Of a stretch of DNA of 12,450 nt, positions 1-5,876 are shown one piece after another. The translations under genes and the position numbers were made by a program. Each line of letters begins with the position of its first letter. Position 1 is the first letter of the stretch. A model generated the notes under the pieces. It saw nothing but the letters and a program-made list of their open reading frames with translations. It was not told the origin of the DNA and did not search any database. Source of the stretch: JAVXNW01 sp036645575 (GTDB lineage Bacteria; Bacillota; Clostridia; Christensenellales; Aristaeellaceae); assembly GCA_036645575.1 (NCBI GenBank), contig JAVXNW010000077.1, positions 1-12,450 of the forward strand, written 5' to 3'.

Positions 1-52
1 GCAGCAAGGCGCAGGAATGCTCGCAGCGCTAGAACGCTCATAAGTAACTCAA

Positions 53-82
53 GAGATCGCCCGACCGAACTCGGGCTATCTC
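53..82. other. Inverted repeat / hairpin of unknown role
   Basis: GAGAT-c-GCCCGA, a six-base loop, then TCGGGC-t-ATCTC: eleven base pairs with one internal mismatch. There is no T-run on either side, so a terminator is not supported. No gene is recognisable in 1-314; this hairpin and the repeat at 179-311 are all I can see there. Confidence 0.5.
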
Positions 83-178
83 GCGGTCTCCCGCCTCCCC
101 GCCCCTCGCCCCAATATAGGGCGCTGTGCAAAAACACCACAGTATCAACGCACAGCTCGAGGGGGTGGTGTGGAGGGG

Positions 179-307
179 GGCGAGTAGCCCCGCCTCCGCG
201 TTCAATCACCGCGTGAGCGCAGCACGGCACCGCAGTGCCGGGCTGGCGAGCAGCCCCTCCTCCGCGTTCAATCACCGCGTGAGCGCCAGCACGGCACCGC
301 AGTGCCG
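179..307. repeat. Tandem intergenic repeat, two ~62-base copies
   Basis: Copy 1 is 179-240 and copy 2 is 245-307. They differ by a few substitutions and one inserted base. Both contain CCGCGTGAGCGC (209-220 and 275-286) followed by a GGCA-CCGCAG-TGCC hairpin core. The same 12-base word recurs at 12361-12372 beside other hairpins, which suggests a dispersed intergenic element. No open reading frame through the repeat looks real. Confidence 0.75.
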
Positions 308-311
308 TGCT
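288..311 (-). other. Perfect hairpin directly after parB
   Basis: AGCACGGCA, loop CCGCAG, TGCCGTGCT: a perfect nine-base-pair stem that starts three bases past the parB stop codon on the minus strand. It may protect the 3' end of the mRNA or help stop transcription. No T-run follows, so a standard intrinsic terminator is not shown. It is also the palindromic part of the second repeat copy. Confidence 0.5.
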
Positions 312-314
312 ACG

Positions 315-1211
315 CTACAGGTTGTTCTGACCCAGGCACTCGAGCACGTCCCAGATGCGCTGCAAATCCTCCGCGGAGTCGTACTTGAGAACCAGCTTGC
401 CCTTGTCGGGGTCGCCCTCTAGCTGCGCGTGCGTGCCGAACGCGTCGCGCGCCATGCGCTCGAGTTGCTTGAACTCGGCGGGACGCGCCGCGCGCGCGGG
501 TTTTTCCGCCACGCCTTTGAGCGTCTGCTGGCAGATGCGCTCGAGCTGGCGCACCGACCAGCCCTGTCCGATCGCTAGATTGGCCAGGCGTATCTGCGCG
601 TTTCGCTCCGGCAGCGCCACCAGACAGCGCGCGTGCCCGGCGGTCAGCTTGCCGTCCCGCACCATCTGAATGACCGCCTTGTCCAGCGCGAGAATGCGCA
701 GCAGGTTGGCGACCGCAGAACGGCTCTTGCCCAAGCGCCCCGCGACGGCCTCTTGAGTATAGCCGCACTTGTCCATCAGCGCGCGCACACCCTGCGCCTC
801 GTCGATCGGGTTTAAGTCGTCGCGCTGCAGGTTTTCAATCAGCGCAATCTCCATGCGCTTGATCTCGTCAAACGTGCGCACAATCGCGGGCACCTCGTCA
901 AGCCCCGCCATCCGCGCCGCGCGCCAGCGCCGCTCGCCCGCGACGATCTGGTAGCGCGCGCCCGCTTGCGAGACCAATATCGGCTGAATCACGCCCACGG
1001 AACCGATCGATTGCGCCAATTCCGAAAGCGCCGATTCGTCAAATGTGCGCCGGGGCTGCTCGCGGTTGGGGTCTATCTCGGTGATCTTCAGGGAGACGAC
1101 CTGCTCGCCCCCGTCCTGCATCGGCGCGGCGCGCGGCGTGGGTTCCGCCTCCGCGCCGCCTAGCAGCGCGTCAAGGCCGCGCCCGAGCGCATGTTTTATC
1201 GGCTTTGCCAT
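315..1211 (-). CDS. parB: Chromosome-partitioning protein ParB (Spo0J type)
   Basis: 298 residues, a normal length for chromosomal ParB. ParB loads at parS sites, hydrolyses CTP, slides as a clamp and recruits ParA and SMC. Visible in order: a basic N-terminal ParA-stimulating segment (residues about 6-19, HALGRGLDALLGG), the N-terminal CTPase domain (about 40-115) with GERRWRA at 92-98, the conserved ENLQRDDLNP segment (126-135), a helix-turn-helix around 151-172, and a C-terminal dimerisation region (about 245-295). The ATG is preceded by AAAGGATGA at 1218-1226. It lies 31 bases downstream of parA and is almost certainly cotranscribed with it. No truncation or missing motif is seen. Confidence 0.96.
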   Translation of the reverse strand: MAKPIKHALGRGLDALLGGAEAEPTPRAAPMQDGGEQVVSLKITEIDPNREQPRRTFDESALSELAQSIGSVGVIQPILVSQAGARYQIVAGERRWRAARMAGLDEVPAIVRTFDEIKRMEIALIENLQRDDLNPIDEAQGVRALMDKCGYTQEAVAGRLGKSRSAVANLLRILALDKAVIQMVRDGKLTAGHARCLVALPERNAQIRLANLAIGQGWSVRQLERICQQTLKGVAEKPARAARPAEFKQLERMARDAFGTHAQLEGDPDKGKLVLKYDSAEDLQRIWDVLECLGQNNL

Positions 1212-1242
1212 GAAAACTCATCCTTTCGCGTCCGGGTTCGCC

Positions 1243-2016
1243 CTACCAATCGCTGCCCTCGTTGCGGTCGATGACCTCCTGCGCAAGCTGGCGATAGGCG
1301 GCCGTGCCCAGACAGTGTGGGTCATATTGGTGAATGGGAAGGCCGTGGCTGGGTGCTTCGCCTAGGCGCACGTTGCGCGGAACCACCGTCGAAAAGACGC
1401 GGTCCCGGAAATGCTTTTTGACCTCGTCCACCACCTGGGTTCCGAGATTTGTGCGCCCGTCTAGCATCGTCAGCAGTACGCCCTCGACCTGTAGCGTCGG
1501 GTTCATGCGCTTGCGCACGAGCGTCAGCGTGTTCATCAGCTGCCCCACGCCCTCAAGCGCGTAGTATTCGCACTGTATGGGCACCAGCACGCTGTCGGCC
1601 GCCGTCAGCGCGTTGAGCGTCAGCAGGCCAAGGGACGGCGGGCAGTCCATCAGGATATAGTCGTAAACCGCCCGAAGCGGCTCGAGCGCCTTTTTGAGCA
1701 TGGTCTCTCGTCCCGGTAGCCCCACGAGTTCGATCTCCGCGCCCGCAAGTTCGATGGAGGCGGGCAGAAGCTGCAGCCCTTCGCAGCAGGTCTCGGTCAC
1801 CGCGTCGCCCGCGGGCAGGTCCTCGATCAGCACCTGATAGATCGACTTTCCGGACGCGCCCGGCCGACCCAGGCCGCTTGACGCATTGCCCTGCGGGTCG
1901 GCATCCACCAGCAAGACGCGCTTGCCCGCCTCCGCAAGACACGCGCTCAAATTAACGGCCGTGGTCGTCTTGCCCACGCCGCCCTTCTGGTTGGTCACCG
2001 CGATAATTCTAGCCAA
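1243..2016 (-). CDS. parA: Chromosome-partitioning ATPase ParA (Soj type)
   Basis: 257 residues from a TTG start, giving the usual Soj beginning MARIIAVTNQKGG. GGAGG at 2026-2030 lies nine bases upstream. A longer reading from a TTG at 2043 would put this ribosome binding site inside the gene, so I prefer the shorter form. The deviant Walker A motif KGGVGKTTT is at residues 11-19 (signature lysine K11), VDADPQ at 37-42, and the Walker B-like ILMDCPP at 121-127. The lack of an N-terminal helix-turn-helix marks the chromosomal rather than the plasmid type. The ATP-dependent dimer binds DNA and is released by ParB, moving origins apart; in Bacillus it also affects DnaA and sporulation. It is the first gene of the parA-parB operon, behind the promoter at 2058-2086. 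Confidence 0.96.
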   Translation of the reverse strand: MARIIAVTNQKGGVGKTTTAVNLSACLAEAGKRVLLVDADPQGNASSGLGRPGASGKSIYQVLIEDLPAGDAVTETCCEGLQLLPASIELAGAEIELVGLPGRETMLKKALEPLRAVYDYILMDCPPSLGLLTLNALTAADSVLVPIQCEYYALEGVGQLMNTLTLVRKRMNPTLQVEGVLLTMLDGRTNLGTQVVDEVKKHFRDRVFSTVVPRNVRLGEAPSHGLPIHQYDPHCLGTAAYRQLAQEVIDRNEGSDW

Positions 2017-2057
2017 GTCTATTGTCCTCCGCTGTTTCACCAATGGATAATGCTACT

Positions 2058-2086
2058 ATTATAGTTGATATGCGTGTAAAGTACAA
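2058..2086 (-). promoter_or_regulatory. Sigma-A-like promoter of parA-parB
   Basis: On the minus strand, TATAAT (2058-2063) is a perfect -10 box and TTGTAC (2081-2086) a weak -35 box, with a 17-base spacer. The predicted start lies near 2051, giving a leader of about 35 bases to the TTG start. The -35 box overlaps one arm of the dyad at 2083-2131. Confidence 0.65.
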
Positions 2087-2131
2087 CGGTCGTGGCAAAG
2101 ATTTTCGAGGGGTTTACCCACGCCCCGTTGT
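2083..2131. promoter_or_regulatory. Dyad between the divergent parA and oadB promoters
   Basis: ACAACGG-t-CGTGG (2083-2095) pairs with CCACG-cc-CCGTTGT (2118-2131): twelve paired bases around a 22-base centre. The outer arms overlap the -35 boxes of both divergent promoters. It could be an operator for one regulator controlling both directions, or simply reflect the symmetry of two similar -35 regions. Only the second explanation needs no extra protein, but it does not account for the inner CGTGG/CCACG pairing. Confidence 0.4.
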
Positions 2132-2156
2132 AAAGCCTAGTGGATTTTGGTATAAT
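2128..2156 (+). promoter_or_regulatory. Extended -10 promoter of the oadB operon
   Basis: TTGTAA (2128-2133), a 17-base spacer, and TATAAT (2151-2156) preceded by TGG, which makes an extended -10 element (TGnTATAAT). Transcription should begin near 2163, giving an untranslated leader of about 48 bases to the ATG at 2211. Confidence 0.75.
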
Positions 2157-2210
2157 GCCAATATTCCGGTTAAATACGCCACTCAATACTTATTTAAAGG
2201 AGTTTTTCTC

Positions 2211-3407
2211 ATGCAAACGCTACTGGGCGAGCTGTTCTCCGGCGTGACCTACCTGTTTACCGTGCCGGGGCTCAAGACGCTTGTCATGTTCTTGATCGCC
2301 GGAACGCTGATCTTCCTCGCCATCAAGAAGAACTACGAACCGGCGCTGCTGCTCCCGATCGGCTTTGGCGCGATCCTGGCCAACCTCCCCCCCGTGCTCG
2401 AGACGCTTGCCCCTTCGGTGCTGGGCACCGTGCAGGAGCCGGGTTTTTTGCGGCTGTTGTTTGACATGGGCATTGCAACCGAGCTGTTCCCGATCCTGAT
2501 CTTCATTGCGGTGGGCGCGATGTGCGACTTTTCGCCGCTGCTCAAGGACCCGTCGATGATCTTCTTCGGCGCGGCGGCGCAGCTGGGCATCTTCGCGACG
2601 TTCCTGCTCTCGATGGTCGTGGTCGGCCCGGTGTTCGGCGTGACCGACCAGTCGCTGATCATGAAGATCTCCGCCGCCATCGGCATTATCGGCGCGGCCG
2701 ACGGCCCCACCACCTTGTATGTGGCCAATTACTTTAAGTTGGTCGACTATATGGCGCCCATCTCGGTCGCCGCATACAGCTATATGGCGCTGGTTCCGAT
2801 CATTCAGCCGCCGGTCATCAAGGCGCTGACCACCAAGGAAGAGCGGCGCATCCGCATGACCTACCACGAAAACCGGCTGTCCAAGACCACGCTCATCCTG
2901 TTCCCCATCATGATCACCGTGATCTGCGGCATCGTGGTTCCGATGAGCGCCCCGCTCATTGGCGCGCTGATGTTTGGCAACCTGATCCGCGAGTGCGGCG
3001 TGCTCAACGGGCTCAGCCAGACCGCGCAGCACGAGCTGGCCAATCTGGTCACGATCCTCTTAGGTCTCACGATCGGCTCGACCATGCTTGCCGACAAGTT
3101 CCTGCGCTTGGACACGCTGCTCATCATGGGCATGGGTCTGATCGCCTTCGTGTTCGACACCGCGGGCGGCGTGTTGTTCGCCAAATTCCTCAACCTGTTC
3201 CGCAAGGAAAAGATCAATCCCATGGTCGGCGCGGCGGGCATCTCCGCGTTCCCAATGAGCGCGCGCGTGATCCAGAAGATGGCGCACGACGAGGACCCGT
3301 ACAACTTCGTGCTGATGCAGGCCATCAGCGCCAACGCGTCCGGCCAGGTCGGCTCAATTGTGGCGGGATCGATGTTGATCACGCTGGTCACCCTGATGGC
3401 GGTGTAG
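2211..3407 (+). CDS. oadB: Na+-translocating decarboxylase beta subunit (OadB/GcdB family)
   Basis: 398 residues, a normal family length. The ATG follows AAAGGAG (2196-2202) by eight bases; an in-frame upstream extension is non-coding leader. It is a polytopic membrane protein rich in hydrophobic helices. Family hallmarks are GIIGAADGPTTLYVA around 158-172, whose D164 matches the Na+-site aspartate of Klebsiella OadB (D203, recalled), AAYSYMALVPIIQPP at 187-201 with the conserved tyrosine region, and NASGQVGSIVAG near the C-terminus (375-386). In oxaloacetate, glutaconyl-CoA and methylmalonyl-CoA decarboxylases this subunit decarboxylates carboxybiotin and exports Na+. The substrate cannot be told from beta alone. 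No alpha subunit or biotin carrier lies in the window, so the rest of the pump must be encoded elsewhere. The next gene encodes a gamma-like peptide. Confidence 0.93.
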   Translation: MQTLLGELFSGVTYLFTVPGLKTLVMFLIAGTLIFLAIKKNYEPALLLPIGFGAILANLPPVLETLAPSVLGTVQEPGFLRLLFDMGIATELFPILIFIAVGAMCDFSPLLKDPSMIFFGAAAQLGIFATFLLSMVVVGPVFGVTDQSLIMKISAAIGIIGAADGPTTLYVANYFKLVDYMAPISVAAYSYMALVPIIQPPVIKALTTKEERRIRMTYHENRLSKTTLILFPIMITVICGIVVPMSAPLIGALMFGNLIRECGVLNGLSQTAQHELANLVTILLGLTIGSTMLADKFLRLDTLLIMGMGLIAFVFDTAGGVLFAKFLNLFRKEKINPMVGAAGISAFPMSARVIQKMAHDEDPYNFVLMQAISANASGQVGSIVAGSMLITLVTLMAV

Positions 3408-3420
3408 GAGGAAATAAGCG

Positions 3421-3576
3421 ATGTTTGAAGGAATGTCTTACCTAATGCGCGGCATAATCACCGCGCTGTGCGGCCTCGGCGGAACCTTTGTCGTGCTGGT
3501 GCTGATCTACAGCTGCATTAAACTCATGAGCCGGCTGACCCTCGCAAAAGACAAACCCACGCAGGACGAGGCGTAG
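3421..3576 (+). CDS. OadG-like small gamma subunit of the decarboxylase pump
   Basis: A 51-residue gene read directly from the sequence. ATG at 3421 and TAG at 3574-3576. AGGAGG at 3406-3411 overlaps the oadB stop codon and lies nine bases before the start. The product has one hydrophobic helix (about residues 12-36, including GGTFVVLVLIYSCIKLM) and a short charged tail ending KDKPTQDEA. OadG/GcdD-type gamma subunits have this plan: one N-terminal membrane helix that anchors and stabilises the complex, then a soluble tail. The helix sequence and the 13-base gap after oadB support the call. The tail is short and lacks the metal-binding histidines found at the end of enterobacterial OadG. It is closed by the terminator at 3598-3638. 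Confidence 0.8.
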   Translation: MFEGMSYLMRGIITALCGLGGTFVVLVLIYSCIKLMSRLTLAKDKPTQDEA

Positions 3577-3597
3577 CCCCCCCAGACAAAGCCCCGC

Positions 3598-3638
3598 AAA
3601 AAATGCCCTTGCATCCCTTGAGATGCGAGGGCATTTTT
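3598..3638. terminator. Strong bidirectional intrinsic terminator
   Basis: A 17-base-pair stem (3599-3615 with 3622-3638) with a single mismatched pair and a six-base loop CCTTGA. It is bordered by an A-run on the left and a T-run on the right, so it reads as a terminator on both strands: for oadB-oadG on plus and for the LysM gene ending at 3679 on minus. Confidence 0.93.
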
Positions 3639-3678
3639 GCTGACCCGACCCGCCGGGCCTTCGTCCCCATCTTCCTGT

Positions 3679-4704
3679 CTATGGCCTACAGATTACGCGG
3701 CCGGGGATGAAATCGCCGGGGGCCAGGGTGGCGTTTAAGTAGAGGAGCTCGCCAGTGGTGACGCCGAGCAGGCGCGCGGTGCTTGCGAGGTCGTATCCGC
3801 GCTCGATGACGTAGGAGCGCCCGCCGTTTTCGCACAGCCTGCGCGCCTGCGCGGGCGGTGCGCAGAACCGCTGGCCCGGTATCAGCCGCGCCATGTTGAG
3901 GCGGGGATTGGCCAGCTCAAACGCCTGATAGGACACGTTGTAGCGGCGCAGGATGTCCGAAAAAATCTGACCGGGCTGCACGTACCCCTCGCGATACCCA
4001 TTCGGGCAGCGCGGAATCGGCTGCGGCGGAATCGGCTGCGGCGGGCGCGGCGGCTGCGGCGGAATTGGCGGCTGCGGCGGGCGTGGTGGGCGCGGCGGGC
4101 GCGGCGGCGGGCCGGGCGGGGAGGGCGGCGTGATGGGCGGCGGCGGCGCGATGGGGGGTACCGGCGTTCCGGGCCCCACCGGGCCGGGCGGGGAGGGCGG
4201 CGTGATGGGCGGCGGCGCGATGGGGCCTACCGGCGTTCCGGGCCCCACCGGGCCGGGCGGAGAGGGCGGCGTGATGGGCGGCGGCGGCGCGATGGGGGGT
4301 ACCGGCGTTCCGGGCCCCACGGGCGGCGGCACCGGCCGGTTCTGGCGCGGCACGCACAGCGTCTGCCCCACCGCCAAGTTGTATTGATCCACATAGGGGT
4401 TGCGCTCGCTGAGTTCCAAGGTGGAGATGCCGTAGCGCTCGGCGATGGATGTAAAGGTGTCGCCCCGGCGCACCGTGTAGAGCGAGCCGCTCACGCACGT
4501 CAGCTGCCTGGGCGGAACGCAGACCGTGTCGCCGGCTTGAATCTGGTTAAAGTCCAGCCCCTCGTTGACCAGCCGGATTGCCTGCTGCGTGACGCCGTTG
4601 GCCAGCGCCAGCCCATCCAGCGTATCGCCAAACTGCCATGTGTACCGGCTGGCGCCGCGCGGGCAAATGCGGCCCGCGCCCTGCCCGATATTTTGGGTTT
4701 CCAT
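3679..4704 (-). CDS. Four-module LysM protein with proline-rich hinge
   Basis: 341 residues. The ATG at 4704 is nine bases after GGGGAGG (4714-4720); an earlier in-frame ATG would bury that site. Two LysM modules (about 20-64 and 75-119, with YTWQFGDT and YTVRRGDT starts and ...AGDTVCVPP and ...VGQTLCVPR ends) precede a proline-rich linker (about 122-231). Two more divergent LysM-like modules follow (about 240-283 and 297-341). LysM domains bind N-acetylglucosamine polymers such as peptidoglycan. There is no signal peptide or membrane helix and no hydrolase domain. The eight cysteines fall at 14/62, 70/117, 233/281 and 291/339, one pair around each module. Similar signal-less LysM proteins (for example SafA of Bacillus) act in the spore coat or cortex, so a spore-envelope role is plausible but unproven. 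It lies 110 bases after the oxidoreductase gene, with no visible terminator between. Confidence 0.85.
   Translation of the reverse strand: METQNIGQGAGRICPRGASRYTWQFGDTLDGLALANGVTQQAIRLVNEGLDFNQIQAGDTVCVPPRQLTCVSGSLYTVRRGDTFTSIAERYGISTLELSERNPYVDQYNLAVGQTLCVPRQNRPVPPPVGPGTPVPPIAPPPPITPPSPPGPVGPGTPVGPIAPPPITPPSPPGPVGPGTPVPPIAPPPPITPPSPPGPPPRPPRPPRPPQPPIPPQPPRPPQPIPPQPIPRCPNGYREGYVQPGQIFSDILRRYNVSYQAFELANPRLNMARLIPGQRFCAPPAQARRLCENGGRSYVIERGYDLASTARLLGVTTGELLYLNATLAPGDFIPGRVICRP
4109..4321 (-). repeat. Three tandem 72/69/72-base repeats in the LysM gene
   Basis: Units 4109-4180, 4181-4249 and 4250-4321 are nearly identical; the middle one lacks one codon. Each encodes about 24 residues of the type GPGTPVPPIAPPPPITPPSP. 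They form the proline-rich hinge between the N- and C-terminal LysM pairs. Because units are in-frame and almost identical, copy number is likely to vary between strains by slippage or recombination. Confidence 0.9.
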
Positions 4705-4778
4705 GTAAAAAAACCTCCCCGCTTTGCACATTTCATGGATGACTCGAGTAGCAGCGCGGTTTCCACGTTGCCCTACGT

Positions 4779-4806
4779 CACCTTATGCGCGCGGGGAGGC
4801 CATGGT
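4779..4806 (-). promoter_or_regulatory. Weak sigma-K-like promoter match before the LysM gene
   Basis: On the minus strand, AC (4805-4806), 17 bases, then CATAAGGTG (4779-4787). This is one base off the Bacillus sigma-K -10 pattern CATAnnnTA, with a slightly long AC spacing. It fits a mother-cell spore-coat gene, but such short matches are common by chance. No sigma-A promoter is evident in 4705-4814. Confidence 0.2.
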
Positions 4807-4814
4807 TCGTCCAA

Positions 4815-5876
4815 TTACTTCTTTGGAAAAAGATTCTGGGGCAGTTTTTTGAGATCCATCATCGATTCGTTTCGGCCGTTTGCGTAAAAGTCGTAGTCGT
4901 AGACCGCGCTCGCCCATTGGACGACCGACGAGATGATCGGCGTGGGCACGCCCAGCAATTTCCCGATGCAGCTGACCGGGACGCAGCCGGTCTTGATGTC
5001 CTCGTAGATGTAGCGCGTGTCGATGTCGGTCGGCGCGAGCACGTCCTGATAGGCCTGCGTGTGTTGAATGCACTCGTAGAGCGTGGATCCGGTCGAGGCG
5101 TAGTGCTCCTTCAGCCAGTCGATCGCCGGCATGACCCCGACGCCCGCCGCCGCCGCGACCGCGACGCGCTCCGCGTCTAGGCGCTCCAGAATGTTGGCGA
5201 CCAAGGGCGAAATGCCCTCGGTGTAGAAGTGAAAGCCCTCCTTGGCCTCGACGCGCGTGATGTTCATCAGGATCGGCAGCGGGTGGAAGACCATGCCGAT
5301 GTTGGCAAGCCCGGTCTCCAGCACGCTTGCGGCGGGGCGCACCTGGTCAAAGAGCGGAAGCAGTCGCGCGACCGCCGCGCCGGTGCGCGTGGGCTCGTGC
5401 GCCGCCATCTTTACGTCGCGCTTGATCGCGTAGAGGATCGCCTCGCCGGGCGTGACGCTGCGGCAGGTGAACAGAAAGGTCTCGGTTTCGCACAGCGTGA
5501 TGTCCGCCGCGAGTCCGTTTTGCTCGAGCACGCGCTCAAACACATAGGTGCCCAGCGTGCGCCCCGGATTGAGCACCACCAGCTGCCCGTCCTCAAGGTA
5601 GGGCGCCATCGCCTTTGCGACGATGTGGTGGTACTGCGCGGGCGTGGTGACCAGCACGATGCCCGCGCCGCGCACGACTTCCGCCATGTCGCAGCTGATC
5701 AGCTCCACCTCGGCAGTTCCGCTCATCACGCCGCTCAGCGTGAAGCGCTTGCTGGAAAACATATCTACCCGCGCCTCTTCGCGCGCGTACAGCCTGACCT
5801 TGTACCCCTTGACCGCCAGATACGCCGCCATCGTCTGGCCGCCGTTGCCCGTGCTAATGACCGCAATGGGTTTCAT
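4815..5876 (-). CDS. Opine (octopine/nopaline) dehydrogenase-family oxidoreductase
   Basis: 353 residues, typical for the family. The preferred ATG at 5876 overlaps the upstream stop codon as ATGA, with AGAAGGGG about ten bases before it; an ATG two codons earlier (5882) is possible but too close to that site. The N-terminal Rossmann domain begins IAVISTGNGGQTMAAYLA (4-21), where the first family glycine is Ser8. The C-terminal catalytic domain carries NIGMVFHPLP with H198, and YEDIKTGCVPVS with D293. These align with the catalytic His-Asp pair of Arthrobacter N-(1-carboxyethyl)-norvaline dehydrogenase (recalled as H202/D297). Known members reductively couple an amino acid to a 2-keto acid with NAD(P)H, or run the reverse oxidation. 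The tight coupling to a B12 mutase-like gene suggests an unusual substrate, which I cannot name. Confidence 0.85.
   Translation of the reverse strand: MKPIAVISTGNGGQTMAAYLAVKGYKVRLYAREEARVDMFSSKRFTLSGVMSGTAEVELISCDMAEVVRGAGIVLVTTPAQYHHIVAKAMAPYLEDGQLVVLNPGRTLGTYVFERVLEQNGLAADITLCETETFLFTCRSVTPGEAILYAIKRDVKMAAHEPTRTGAAVARLLPLFDQVRPAASVLETGLANIGMVFHPLPILMNITRVEAKEGFHFYTEGISPLVANILERLDAERVAVAAAAGVGVMPAIDWLKEHYASTGSTLYECIQHTQAYQDVLAPTDIDTRYIYEDIKTGCVPVSCIGKLLGVPTPIISSVVQWASAVYDYDFYANGRNESMMDLKKLPQNLFPKK

Noticed and set aside
179..307. CRISPR-like direct repeats
   Set aside because: Only two copies, in direct tandem with a four-base gap and no unique spacers; better read as a duplicated palindromic element.
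126..422. Plus-strand open frame across the left-end repeat
   Set aside because: It runs through the repeat and into parB antisense, with no ribosome binding site and repeat-derived low-complexity product.
2033..2040. TGTTTCAC, half of the parS consensus, near the parA start
   Set aside because: The second half (GTGAAACA) is absent. A single eight-base match is expected by chance in a window this size, so no parS site is claimed.
2220..3032. Long minus-strand open frame opposite oadB
   Set aside because: The product is His/Arg/Asp-rich with no fold or motif, a usual shadow in GC-rich DNA opposite a clear membrane-protein gene.
4130..4387. Open frame on the plus strand encoding a collagen-like Gly-rich repeat
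   Set aside because: It is the antisense reading of the proline-rich hinge of the LysM gene; CCN proline codons read backwards give GGN glycine codons. No ribosome binding site or flanking domain supports it.
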